Part shown: piece by piece, positions 45,205 to 54,610 of the stretch
Position numbering within the stretch: position 1 is the stretch's first letter
How the letters are laid out: every line of letters starts with the position of its first letter
The notes under the pieces: model-generated
What the model was told of the DNA's origin: nothing
Database searches by the model: none
Seen by the model: only the letters and a program-made list of their open reading frames with translations
NCBI RefSeq assembly: GCF_900099825.1
Contig: NZ_LT629693.1
Coordinates: 4,971,001 to 5,035,000, forward strand
DNA: 64,000 nucleotides
Reading direction: 5' to 3'
Source: Bradyrhizobium ottawaense
GTDB taxonomy: Bacteria; Pseudomonadota; Alphaproteobacteria; Rhizobiales; Xanthobacteraceae
Translations under genes and position numbers: made by a program

Positions 45205-46731
45205 CTATTTCCAGGTCGACAGATAGAAACGCGGCACATCGTCCGGGAAGCCCTGGAAATTCAACTGCTTTGAAAATGCGACGTAGCGGACGTCGCTGAA
45301 CAGCGGCACGAAATCAACGCGTTCCGTGGCGAGGTGGATCGCCTCGCCAAAGGCCTTGCGACGCTCCTCCGGATCGATGCTGGCTCCGGCCTGTTTCAAC
45401 AGCTTTTGCACATCGGCATCGCGCGCGTAGTCGTTCAATCCGCCGCCGAGCCAATAGGGCATGAACGCCGAGGTATCGTTGACGGAATTGCTGCCCCAAC
45501 TCCCCGAATACAACGGCGCCTTGCCGGCTTCCGCCAGCTGGATGGCAGCGCCGATCTGGAGCTGCTGGATCCGCATGTTGATGCCGACAGCCTTGAGATA
45601 GTTCTGCACGGCAGCGCCAACCTGCGGTGTTGCATAGGACACGAGTTCGGTATCGAAGCCGTTGGGATAACCGGCCTCGGTTAGAAGCTGCTTGGCCTTG
45701 GTCGGGTCGTATGGATATTTCACGGCCGCCGCTATGTCACAGCCGAACTGGCTCGGAAAACACGGCGTGTCGATGACCTGCGAATTGCCCTGGATCAGCT
45801 GCTTGGCCATCGTGCCGCGGTCGATGGCCGAGATGACCGCCTGTCGCACCTTCAGCTTGGTCAGCGGATTGTCGGCGCCGGAACGGCCGGCGGCGTCGAC
45901 GGTCATGAAATGGACCCGCATGGTGCCGAACCGCACCGCCTCCAGATTTGGCATCCGCGCGATATTCGCGAACTGATCGGCATTATAGCCCCAGATCCAG
46001 TCGGCTTTTCCGCCGAGCAGTTCGGTCAGCTCGGTGGTTGCGTCGGGCACTTCGTGGATCTTGATATAGCGGATGGCAGGCCGGCCCTTGGGGCTGCCGG
46101 CGTAGTAGCCGTCATACCGCTCCATATCGATCTCGGTGGTGCCGTCGACCTTGGTGATCTTGTAGGGGCCGGTGCCGATCGGGGCACGGGCGTAGGCATC
46201 GGCACCGATTTTCTCGCGATAGGCTTTCGGCCAGATCGGCGTGACCATCGCCAGATATTCCATCACGGCCGGAGACACTCCGGTCAGCTTCAGGCGGACG
46301 TGAAAGTCGTCGATCTTCTCCGCGCCGGCGTAGGAGATGTAGTAGGCGGGGATGGCCACCTGCTTGTCGTGGACGATGTCGTTGATCGTGTAAACCACGT
46401 CGTCGGCGGTAAACGGGTCGCCGTTCTGGAACGTCACGTCCTCGCGCAAGGTGAAGTCGATCGTGGTGGCATCGACCTGCTTCCACGACGTGGCCAAAGC
46501 AGGCTTTATCTCCATGGTGACGGGATCGCGATACACCAGACAATCGAAAGCGTGGAAGGCCACGACCATGCCGGTGCGCTGCGAATTATAGTACGGGTCG
46601 ACATCGGGAATGGCGTCGCGCCAGGTGATGCGCAGCGTGTCAGCCGATTTTTGCGCAAGCGCCGGGGCCGCCATTGCCAATGTCATGCAGGCGGCCAGGA
46701 GAGCGCCGCGGCGCCAGATATCGGTTCGCAT
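45205..46731 (-). CDS. Peptide-type ABC transporter substrate-binding protein
   Basis: 508 aa with a signal peptide (GALLAACMTLAMAAPALAQ). Family SBP_bac_5 (DppA/OppA): LRITWRDAIPDVDPYYNS, VTFQNGDPFTADDVVYTI, and the C-terminal RDADVQKLLKQAGASIDPEE. Periplasmic. Convergent with the permease/ATPase operon, 16 bp apart. Confidence 0.93.
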   Translation of the reverse strand: MRTDIWRRGALLAACMTLAMAAPALAQKSADTLRITWRDAIPDVDPYYNSQRTGMVVAFHAFDCLVYRDPVTMEIKPALATSWKQVDATTIDFTLREDVTFQNGDPFTADDVVYTINDIVHDKQVAIPAYYISYAGAEKIDDFHVRLKLTGVSPAVMEYLAMVTPIWPKAYREKIGADAYARAPIGTGPYKITKVDGTTEIDMERYDGYYAGSPKGRPAIRYIKIHEVPDATTELTELLGGKADWIWGYNADQFANIARMPNLEAVRFGTMRVHFMTVDAAGRSGADNPLTKLKVRQAVISAIDRGTMAKQLIQGNSQVIDTPCFPSQFGCDIAAAVKYPYDPTKAKQLLTEAGYPNGFDTELVSYATPQVGAAVQNYLKAVGINMRIQQLQIGAAIQLAEAGKAPLYSGSWGSNSVNDTSAFMPYWLGGGLNDYARDADVQKLLKQAGASIDPEERRKAFGEAIHLATERVDFVPLFSDVRYVAFSKQLNFQGFPDDVPRFYLSTWK

Positions 46732-46859
46732 CTAGTTGGTCCTTTTCAATTCCGACACTTTAGAGGGCATCGGAAACATACTACGCGCAAACATACGGCA
46801 CCGGGAATAGAAGCAACCTGCATGCCAACGCAGTGGTTGCGGGCCGCTGACGCGCCAAC

Positions 46860-48041
46860 CTATCTGTGATCGATGGCCGCGAGCAACCGTTTCAGGAAGC
46901 CGTCGATCGCCTCACCGTCGATCCAGCGAACCACGGCCACGAGATCGTGCTCCGGATCGACATAGACCAGGTTGGTGCCGTTGCCGCTATGGGCGAAAGC
47001 GGTAGCCGGGGCACTCGGCCAGCGCTTGCGGTCGGTGTTGAGGAACCAGTTCATGTAGCCGTAGATCGGCTCCGGCCTGGTCGGCGTGCGTGCCTGATCG
47101 ATCCATTGCTCCGAGAGCAGTTGACGATCCTTCCACTTGCCGCGACGCAGCGTTAGGTAACCGAAGCGGGCCATGTCGTAGGCATTGATATACATGCCGC
47201 CGCCCCAGTGGCCGCCGCCGGTCACCGACTGCATCAGGCTGCCGTCCAGCACCACCCAGGAATTCTCGTAGCCGAACCAGCGCCAGCTGTTGGAGGCGCC
47301 GATCGGGTCCATGATGGTTTCCTTCAGCACCTGCGGCAGCGGGCGTCGCCAGACATTGAGGGCTGCGAGCGCCAGGACATTGGTGCGGACGTCGTTGTAT
47401 TTATACACGGTGCCCGGTCTGTTGCGCGGCCGCGTGGTCCATTGCGCCGGATTCTCATCGGGCCGGTCTGCCCAGTCCGGCTTGCCCCACAGCGTGCCTT
47501 CCCAGTCGCTGGTCTGCCGCAACAGATTGTCCCAGGTGATCGTGCGGTTGTGCGGCGATTCAAAGGGCAACAGCAGATCGGGCGTGGTGAGCCGATCCGA
47601 TTTGTTGGTGGTCGAGGGCGGGGCGTAGAGCTGTATCGGTGCGACATATTCCCTTACGGCGTCATCGACGCTTCTGATCATGCCGCGCTCGACGGCAATT
47701 CCGACGACGCTGGAAAGCAGGCTCTTGGTCACGCTGTGAGTCATGTCTACACGAAGCGGCTCTCCCCATTCAGCGACGATGTAGCCGTTGTGAATGATGA
47801 TTCCGGTCGGATCGCCGCGTTCCCTGATCGGCCCGATCGCGTAGCCGAACGGTTCGCTGCCGAAGGTTTGATAATGGTTCATCACGAGGTCGCGGGGTGC
47901 CTTCGTCTCCCCGGCGACTGCAAAATCGATCGCCTGCTTCAGGAGGTCGGGACGGACGCCCGATTCTGAAGGCGTCCGGTGCTGCCACGTTGCATCGGGG
48001 TAATAGGCCGCTGGTCCATACAGGCTGGAACGAGAAGTCAT
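46860..48041 (-). CDS. Serine beta-lactamase-like hydrolase (class C/AmpC fold)
   Basis: 393 aa, no clear signal peptide. Nucleophile Ser103-x-x-Lys106 in MTHSVTKSLLSS; the YxN position is in PGTVYKYNDV; the third motif is replaced by AHSGNGTNLVYV. The strongly conserved GGGHWGGGMYINAYDMARFG fits a family of esterase/amidase-like serine hydrolases of this fold rather than true beta-lactamases. The neighbouring transporter suggests its substrate is an imported peptide or amide. Confidence 0.85.
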   Translation of the reverse strand: MTSRSSLYGPAAYYPDATWQHRTPSESGVRPDLLKQAIDFAVAGETKAPRDLVMNHYQTFGSEPFGYAIGPIRERGDPTGIIIHNGYIVAEWGEPLRVDMTHSVTKSLLSSVVGIAVERGMIRSVDDAVREYVAPIQLYAPPSTTNKSDRLTTPDLLLPFESPHNRTITWDNLLRQTSDWEGTLWGKPDWADRPDENPAQWTTRPRNRPGTVYKYNDVRTNVLALAALNVWRRPLPQVLKETIMDPIGASNSWRWFGYENSWVVLDGSLMQSVTGGGHWGGGMYINAYDMARFGYLTLRRGKWKDRQLLSEQWIDQARTPTRPEPIYGYMNWFLNTDRKRWPSAPATAFAHSGNGTNLVYVDPEHDLVAVVRWIDGEAIDGFLKRLLAAIDHR

Positions 48042-48308
48042 GACTTTCCTTCAATTAGGATTCTTCAGGAACCCGGCCGCGGGCTGACCTCCGGCTTCGA
48101 CGGATTCAGCAAGATGTCCGCCGATGTCTGTCCTGACCGCCTACACTATCCCACTGCAATTGCCTACCGTCCGATGGAGCGCACAGGCCTTCGCGCAAGA
48201 CCGATAGCCCGTTCGACCAAGCTGACGAGGGAAGTAAAGATTATCCCGCGCAGGCAGGCCTGTCCTCAGGTCACGTCGCCGTTATCCAGCGAATGCCCGC
48301 TTGTGGCG

Positions 48309-49122
48309 GATATTGTTGATTTAGTCGCCGCTTTGTTTCCGGCTCCTCCGTTTGCGGGCCAGGTCTATTTATTGGGGGGTTGTCTCAGGATCGGGCCGGG
48401 CATCGGCGCCGATTGCTTTGGAGCCGTCATGCCGGCACAGGGCAAGCGGCTGGCATCGGTCGAAGCTTTGCGAGCTTCCTCAGGTTCTGGGCCGTGGCCG
48501 CGAGTAGGAACTCGTCTCGCGCGCCACTCGGGCCGCGCAATCTGAGGCGACCGGGTCGGAGAATGCGCTTGAGATGGGCGAACAGCATCTCGACCCTCTT
48601 CCGGCGATGACGCGAACGCTCGTAGGCCGGCGTGTTTGCTAGGCTTCGGGCGACATCGCGCGCATCTTCGTCGAGGTCACGCGGCACTTTACGCTGCGGC
48701 GTATTCGGGCAGCACTTCGCCTTGAAGGCGCAGCCCTGGCAATCAGACTTGCTCGATCGGTATAACCGCGTCCCATCCTTGGTAATGCCCGAGCGCGGCG
48801 TCGCGTAGGTTCGCCGGAACTGCACCAGCAGCTTGCCCTGCGGGCAGGTGTAGTGGTTGCGTTCAGCGTCGAACACGAAGTCGGATCGGGAGAAGGTGCC
48901 GTCGGTCCGGTTGGACTTATCGAACACCGGGATGTGCGGTTCGATCTGTCAATGCGTCGGAGCAGGTGATCTTCGGGGACATGGTCATCGAGGCAGAAAT
49001 CGTAAAACAGCCGCGCCGGCGCCGTCTGCGTCCCCATCATCGTTCCGCTCCTCCGCAAAGCAACACGAGGAGAGAATCACGCCGGCCAACGCCGTTCAAC
49101 CGCAGACTAAATCAACAATATC
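48309..49122 (-). mobile_element. Internally deleted IS1182-like element
   Basis: Perfect 18-bp terminal inverted repeats, GATATTGTTGATTTAGTC at 48309-48326 and its complement at 49105-49122, bound an 814-bp element. It keeps the first ~30 residues of the transposase (QTAPARLFYDFCLDDHVPED) and the last ~165 (NHYTCPQGKLLVQFRRTYAT; KSDCQGCAFKAKCCPN; RRKRVEMLFAHLKRILRPGR) but lost the middle, with its first catalytic Asp residues. Full elements of this family are about 1.5-1.8 kb. It could still be moved by an intact copy elsewhere. Confidence 0.8.
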
Positions 49123-49372
49123 GGCGCAAAGTGGACGTTTGCCAAATTGCGGCGTCAGCTAAGTGCCCAACAACGGAACATGTTTCCGGTCTCGGCTTAA
49201 TGCGTCATAGCGGCGGCTTCCGCGGCTGACATGGCCCGTCACTTTTGTTCCCCGACAAATTTGTCGCTCCGCACGGCGAAGCGGCCGCGCATCATCGTGG
49301 TGATCGGCCAGCCGGTAATTGTCATGTTCTCGTTAAGCCTTTATGGCAGCGCATTAAACGAGCAACACGTCA
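49123..49372. other. Non-coding gap
   Basis: Nothing recognised between the IS remnant and the truncated amidohydrolase. Confidence 0.4.
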
Positions 49373-50263
49373 TCACCCCGCCCAGTACTGACGGCCTGCA
49401 TCGCCCCAAACCTCGCGCGCGGCTTTCTCGGCCTCGCGGCAGATGACATCCATGTCGACGCGCGTGGGCCGCCCGTCCTTGACCAAGATTTCGCCATCGA
49501 CCAGCACCATCGCGACATCTCGTCCGTGGCCTGTGTGCACCAAGTTGCCAAGCGGGTTGACCTGAGGCGTCAAGTGGGGCCGCTGAAAATCAAATACGAC
49601 GAGGTCGGCGCACTTTCCGACTTCAATGCTGCCGACCGAGGCGGCTATGCCGAGCGCATTGGCTCCACCGAGCGTCGCCATGTGGAAGACGTGATGCGGT
49701 TGCCATTCATCGTCCACGCCCCCGGTTTGCACGCGCGCGGTCACAAGGGCCCAGCGCATGAGCTCCACCATGTCGCCGTGCTGTGTATCGGTAGCCAGCG
49801 CAATATTGATTCCGGCTCGCTTTAACTTCGGGGTCGGGGCAAACCGGCCGGAAGAAGCGTTGCATTTCGGGATATGTACGACGTGAGCACCGCTCCGCGC
49901 CATCCGGGCAATGTCGGAGTCGGTCAGATAGATGCAATGCCCACCCATCAGGCGGGAATTCAGTAGCCCGACGTCTTCGAGTACCTCCGTCGAAGTCTTG
50001 CCGGTACGCTCACGAACCCGATCCACCTCGACGATGCTCTGTGCCAAATGCGTGGTGACGACCAGGGAGTGGCGGCTTGCCAATTCGGAGATCTCGCGAA
50101 GAAAACCGTCAGAGCACGTGTCTACGGCATGTGCCGCCAAATTCACCGTGACCCGTCGAACCGTCACGGATCTCGGGCTGGTCCGGGTTTGCCGTGAGAA
50201 TAGTGCCCCCGTGAGGAAAAGGTCGAAGTGATTCAAATCGGAAGTCAAAGCTTCGCCTCCCAT
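49373..50263 (-). pseudogene. 5'-truncated amidohydrolase (guanine deaminase/TrzN-like)
   Basis: Only the C-terminal ~260 residues of a TIM-barrel amidohydrolase are left: NLAAHAVDTCSDGFLREISE, VEDVGLLNSRLMGGHCIYLT with a metal His, HIPKCNASSGRFAPTPKL, LATDTQHGDMVELMRWAL with the catalytic Asp, and GKCADLVVFDF. The first ~190 residues with the HxH metal pair are absent, and the first ~40 codons do not look like the family. It probably belonged to the catabolic cluster that follows. Confidence 0.7.
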
Positions 50264-50309
50264 ACGGCGTTATTCCCAGTCGAGCAGTGCTTGGATTGAT
50301 CAGTTGTCT

Positions 50310-51053
50310 TCATCGTTCCTCGCGGAGCGCCGTCAGCATGGTACACACGGCGGAGCCGGTCCGGCGCATGTGCTCGCTGAGCGCGTCCGCGAAGCCTTCA
50401 GCTTCGCCCGCACGCAACAGCGCCATGAAATGTTCGTGCTCGTTGATCGACTCGTCCCACCGCTTGGCATCGAAGTTGGCAAGCGACCTGGCCCGCACGA
50501 TTTTGGCTGTCAGAGCCGCCCATATCGTTTGTAGCACCGGATTGCCGGCCAGCCGGGCGATTTCCGCATGGATTTGCTGGTTCATGCTGAAATAAGCGGC
50601 GCGTGAACCGTCGCGATGGAGCGCCACAAGTGTTGCATGCATCGCGTCGATTGCCGCGATCTCTTTTGGTGTCGCGAGGCTCGCGGAACGAAGTCCGACC
50701 AGTTGCTCTAGCGCCACCATGACTTCGAACACCGCCGTGATTTCGTCGGGATCAATCAGCGTGATCTGAGGCGTGCGGTGCGGGCGCAGCTCGATCAGTC
50801 CCTCCGACGCCAGAACCTTGAAGGCTTCGCGAAGCGGCGTACGGGATACGCCGAAGCGCTCGCACAACATTTTTTCAGGCAGTGCTGTGCCCGGGCGCAG
50901 TTCGCTGTTCAGGATCATCTCGCGGAGCTTCGCCACCAATTGGTCATGCAGGGAGTGTCGTTGCAGGGCTTGCTTCGGCGGGATTACTGACAGCTTCAGC
51001 CGCGCCGACTTGAAGCGCGGACGGACGCGGGTCCGCGTTGCCGTTTCGGTCAT
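50310..51053 (-). CDS. GntR-family regulator (FCD/FadR subfamily)
   Basis: 247 aa. Winged helix at about residues 30-100 (LRPGTALPEKMLCERFGVSR, TPLREAFKVLASEGLIEL), then an all-helical FCD ligand domain. Divergent from the transporter operon across ~200 bp; it should control that operon in response to its substrate. Confidence 0.9.
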   Translation of the reverse strand: MTETATRTRVRPRFKSARLKLSVIPPKQALQRHSLHDQLVAKLREMILNSELRPGTALPEKMLCERFGVSRTPLREAFKVLASEGLIELRPHRTPQITLIDPDEITAVFEVMVALEQLVGLRSASLATPKEIAAIDAMHATLVALHRDGSRAAYFSMNQQIHAEIARLAGNPVLQTIWAALTAKIVRARSLANFDAKRWDESINEHEHFMALLRAGEAEGFADALSEHMRRTGSAVCTMLTALREER

Positions 51054-51259
51054 GTTGACCTCGTGCTCGAAGCGGTGTGCCTCATTTTCATCCGTTTTTC
51101 CCCTGTGCAGCCTACAAAAGCGGCAGTAATGGCTTCTCTAGTCATATTCTATCTATTTGCTTGTACTATAAGAAATGTCTTTTGCATATCGTATTCAATT
51201 TGGCATGGCGGTTGCAACGAGTAGGACACCTCGGTGCCCCCTCTGTTCGGAGTGTTCTC

Positions 51260-52273
51260 ATGAAGAAGTTGATTTGCCTCGTTGCGGGCATGGCCTCGCT
51301 CGCCGTGCTGGCCATGAATGACGTGCCCGCGGCGGCTCAGGCCGAGCCGACCATCAAACTCGGTTACGCGAAATGCGCGCACTGCACGCCCCTCGCCCTG
51401 CTGCCGCAATATGCCAAGGGCGTCAAAGTCGAGGCCATCGGCTTTAGCACCGGAAACGACGTTCTCACCGCGCTGGTGTCGAAGAGCATCGATGTCGGGC
51501 AGGTTACCTATCTGCATTATGCGGTCGCTCTGGATAAGGGTTTCGACGTGGTTGCGATATCCGGCCAGGTGAATGGCGGATCTGCGATGCTGGTGACCAA
51601 CGATCTGCCCGTCACCCCGGAAGACTGGGGCTCGCTTAAGAAAGTGATCGCTCAGTACAAGGCGGACGGCAAGCCGTTCCGCGTGGCCGCCTCGCGCGGC
51701 AATGCGCAGGATATCCACATGCGCGGGGCGTTCGCCAAGCAGGGTATCGACGTCAACAAGGACGTTCAGTTCATCAATATTCCGAATCCATCCGATCATC
51801 TGCAGGCGTTGCGGCGTGGAGAAATCGAGCTGATCTGCACCGTCGAGCCGTTCGGCACGCAGATCTTGCAGATGAACGCTGCCAAGCTGTTCACCCATCC
51901 CTATGATCAGGCGGCAGGCAAGCTTACAAACCTGATGTTGACCCGCTCGGACGTGATCGCCGCCGAACCGAAGGCGCTCGAAGAAACCGTAAGGGCGATC
52001 GTCAAGATCGACGACTACATCGCCGGCGACAAGCCGGCCTGGATCGACGTCATCAATAAGGTGACCGGCCTCGACAAGGCGGTGGCCGCCGATGCTATCG
52101 GCAACCTTTATCCCGACCCCAAGATGTATCGCGCATCGGCCGTCGCGATCGCAGCGATGATGCGTGACCTGAAATACATCAACTCGGACGTCTCGGGCGC
52201 GGTGGAAAAGAATCTGGATTACCGGTTCCTTGAGGCTGCGACCGGAAAGCCAAAGTCTGATCTCGGCTATTGA
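51260..52273 (+). CDS. NMT1-type ABC transporter substrate-binding protein
   Basis: 337 aa from the ATG at 51260 (MKKLICLVAGMASLAVLAMN, then the signal cut near AAAQA). Taurine/nitrate/thiamine-precursor-type fold: TIKLGYAKCAHCTPLALLPQ, SKSIDVGQVTYLHYAVALDKG, EPFGTQILQMN. The Cys pair CAHC near the start of the mature part is unusual for the family. First gene of the catabolic operon; the next gene overlaps by 4 bp. Confidence 0.9.
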   Translation: MKKLICLVAGMASLAVLAMNDVPAAAQAEPTIKLGYAKCAHCTPLALLPQYAKGVKVEAIGFSTGNDVLTALVSKSIDVGQVTYLHYAVALDKGFDVVAISGQVNGGSAMLVTNDLPVTPEDWGSLKKVIAQYKADGKPFRVAASRGNAQDIHMRGAFAKQGIDVNKDVQFINIPNPSDHLQALRRGEIELICTVEPFGTQILQMNAAKLFTHPYDQAAGKLTNLMLTRSDVIAAEPKALEETVRAIVKIDDYIAGDKPAWIDVINKVTGLDKAVAADAIGNLYPDPKMYRASAVAIAAMMRDLKYINSDVSGAVEKNLDYRFLEAATGKPKSDLGY

Positions 52274-53091
52274 GCCGCGCTGTGAAGTCGCCGCGACTGA
52301 AGGGGTTGGAACGATGGATCGTTCCAGTGCTGATCCTGGTGGGCTGGGAGATCTTTTCGCGCTCTGGCACGCTGCCGGCCGCGCTGCTCCCTGCGCCGAC
52401 GACCGTGCTGCGGTCATGGGCCGACTGGGTGTTCGCGACCGACGGCAATACGCAAACCTACAGCGGCAGCTGGATTTTCGATACCGCGGCCAGCATCACC
52501 CGCGTGATGGCTGGCTTCGGCATCGCAACCGTGCTGGCCGTGTCGCTGGGCGTGGCCATCGGCTGGTCGCGGCGGATCGAGACCATCATCGAGCCGACCT
52601 TGCAGGTTTTGCGTCCGATACCACCGGTGTCGTGGATTCCCCTCGCCATCATCTGGTTCGGCATTGCCAACAAGCCGGCGATCTTTTTGGTGTTTCTCGG
52701 CTCGTTTTTCCCGATCCTGCTCAACACTATCCACGGTGTGAAGAGTTGCGACCGTAACCTGATCCGGGCCGGCGCCATGGTTGGCGGCGATCAGAGGCAG
52801 TTGCTGCGCTACATCGTCATACCTGCGGCGTTGCCCAGCATATTTGCCGGGCTTCGCATTGGTATCGGCTCGGCGTGGATGCTGACCGTGACGGCCGAAC
52901 TGGTCGCGGTGAAGAGCGGCCTCGGTTATGTGCTCTGGGATTCCTATTATTTCCTGCGCTACGACCTCGTGCTCGCCGCCATGGCCAGCATCGGACTGCT
53001 CGGCTTTCTCAGCGACCTGGCAATTCGGGCGCTGATGGCGCGCGTCCTGCACTGGCAACGCAACACCACGATTCAGGGCGCGGAGGGCTGA
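52270..53091 (+). CDS. ABC transporter permease (SsuC/TauC type)
   Basis: 273 aa from a TTG that overlaps the previous stop. Six helices; GVAIGWSRRIETIIEPTLQV, LRPIPPVSWIPLAIIWFGI and the EAA-like loop LIRAGAMVGGDQRQLLRYIV are typical. Confidence 0.92.
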   Translation: MSRAVKSPRLKGLERWIVPVLILVGWEIFSRSGTLPAALLPAPTTVLRSWADWVFATDGNTQTYSGSWIFDTAASITRVMAGFGIATVLAVSLGVAIGWSRRIETIIEPTLQVLRPIPPVSWIPLAIIWFGIANKPAIFLVFLGSFFPILLNTIHGVKSCDRNLIRAGAMVGGDQRQLLRYIVIPAALPSIFAGLRIGIGSAWMLTVTAELVAVKSGLGYVLWDSYYFLRYDLVLAAMASIGLLGFLSDLAIRALMARVLHWQRNTTIQGAEG

Positions 53092-53092
53092 G

Positions 53093-53875
53093 ATGGCGAC
53101 GATCCAAATCTCGAACGTCAGCAAGACTTTTCGTGACCTCAAGCGCAAGACCGATGTCGTTGCGCTCGACGACATCACCCTGTCGGTCGAGAAGAACGAG
53201 TTTCTCTGCCTGCTCGGCCCCTCCGGCTGCGGAAAGTCCACGCTTCAGAATATGATCGCGGGTTTCGAGAAGCCTAGCTCAGGTCAGGTGACCGTCGATG
53301 GCCAGGTAATCACCTCGCCCGGCGCCGATCGCGGCATGGTCTTCCAGCATGCCAACCTGATGCCGTGGTTGCCGGTGTGGGAAAACGTTGCCTTTTACCT
53401 GCTGCTGCGCGGGAGCCAGAAGCTGATGCGTCGCGAGGCCGCGCAGCGCTATATCGATATGGTGGGTCTGACGGGCTTCGAAAACCATTATCCATCCGAG
53501 CTGTCAGGCGGGATGAACCAGCGCGTCGGGATTGCCCGCGCTTTGCTCATGAACCCCCAGGTCATTTTGATGGATGAGCCGTTCGGCGCGCTCGACGAGC
53601 AGAACCGCATGGACATGCAAAATGAACTGGTTGGCATCTGGCAAAAGCACGCCGGCACCATCGTCTTCGTCACCCACAGCATCGACGAAGCTCTCACGCT
53701 TGGCACCCATGTCGCGGTCATGACGGCCCGCCCCGGGCGTATCCGCGAGTTGATCCCGATCGATCTGCCTCGCCCCCGCGATATAACGAGCCCGCGGTTC
53801 AACGACATCAAGCGCCACATCCTGAGCTTGTTAAGGCCCGAACGGGCCGAGGCTGGCCCTCTCGCAATGGAATAA
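53093..53875 (+). CDS. ABC transporter ATPase (SsuB/TauB type)
   Basis: 260 aa. Walker A GPSGCGKST, Q-loop FQHANLMPWLPVWENV, signature ELSGGMNQRVGIARAL, Walker B VILMDEPFGALDE, H-loop VTHSIDEA. Starts 1 bp after the permease ends. Confidence 0.93.
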   Translation: MATIQISNVSKTFRDLKRKTDVVALDDITLSVEKNEFLCLLGPSGCGKSTLQNMIAGFEKPSSGQVTVDGQVITSPGADRGMVFQHANLMPWLPVWENVAFYLLLRGSQKLMRREAAQRYIDMVGLTGFENHYPSELSGGMNQRVGIARALLMNPQVILMDEPFGALDEQNRMDMQNELVGIWQKHAGTIVFVTHSIDEALTLGTHVAVMTARPGRIRELIPIDLPRPRDITSPRFNDIKRHILSLLRPERAEAGPLAME

Positions 53876-53877
53876 TA

Positions 53878-54606
53878 ATGACCAAACGTGTTCTCCTCGG
53901 CATGTTGACGCCTTCCTCCAACACCGTACTCGAGCCGATCTCCCAGGCGATGGTCGCCGGCCTGCCGGAGGTCAGCGTGCATTTTTCCCGCTTCAAGGTC
54001 ACCGAAATCGCCCTGTCCGCGAGCGCGCTGGCGCAATTTGACGATAGCGAAATCCTGCGCGCGGCCGAACTGCTGGCGCATGCGAAAGTGGACGTCATCG
54101 GCTGGAACGGCACGTCTTCGGGCTGGCTGGGTTTCGAAGCCGACGTCAGGCTGTGCGAGCGGATCACCTCAGTGACCGGAATTGCCGCGACAACATCCAT
54201 GCTGGCGTTGAACGAGGTGCTTGCCTCCACCAAGGTCAAGCAACTCGGCTTCGTAACGCCCTATCTTGACGACGTGCAGGGTCGCATTCTGGCGAACTAC
54301 GGCGCCTTGGGGATCGCTTGTCGGGGCGAGCGCCATCTCGGACTTCAAGACAATTTTTCGTTCTCCGAGGTCACCCGGCAGCAGATCATCGACATGACGC
54401 GGATGGTCGCAAGGGAAGCGCCGCAGGCCATCACCGTGATCTGCACCAATCTGAATGCGGCGCCGCTGGTCGATGGCCTGGAGCAGGAAGTCGGCATTCC
54501 CATCTACGACACGATCGCAACCGTGATTTGGAAAAGCCTGATCCTCGCCGGCGTCGATCCGACCCGTGTCACCGGTTGGGGCACGCTGTTTCAAAAGGCG
54601 GCCTGA
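53878..54606 (+). CDS. Asp/Glu racemase-superfamily enzyme, arylmalonate decarboxylase-like
   Basis: 242 aa. The fold matches the maleate isomerase / arylmalonate decarboxylase group: LTPSSNTVLEP at the start, GWNGTSSGW, VTPYLDD, VICTNLNAAPL. Racemases use two Cys. Here the first Cys position is replaced by Gly-Thr-Ser, while the second Cys (ICTN) stays. That Gly-Thr-Ser plus a Tyr (TPYLDD) and a single Cys is the arrangement of arylmalonate decarboxylase. A decarboxylase of a substituted malonate is thus a better guess than a racemase; not proven. Confidence 0.7.
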   Translation: MTKRVLLGMLTPSSNTVLEPISQAMVAGLPEVSVHFSRFKVTEIALSASALAQFDDSEILRAAELLAHAKVDVIGWNGTSSGWLGFEADVRLCERITSVTGIAATTSMLALNEVLASTKVKQLGFVTPYLDDVQGRILANYGALGIACRGERHLGLQDNFSFSEVTRQQIIDMTRMVAREAPQAITVICTNLNAAPLVDGLEQEVGIPIYDTIATVIWKSLILAGVDPTRVTGWGTLFQKAA

Positions 54607-54610
54607 TCCG

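Noticed and set aside
44145..45299. 384-codon plus-strand frame overlapping the DppF-like ATPase
   Set aside because: Different frame through a gene with complete ABC motifs; product is Arg/Gly/Pro-rich noise.
45910..46869. 319-codon plus-strand frame opposite the substrate-binding protein
   Set aside because: Antisense shadow rich in Gly, Val and His; no start signal.
51149..52417. 422-codon minus-strand frame opposite the NMT1-type protein
   Set aside because: Shadow of a well-supported gene with a signal peptide.
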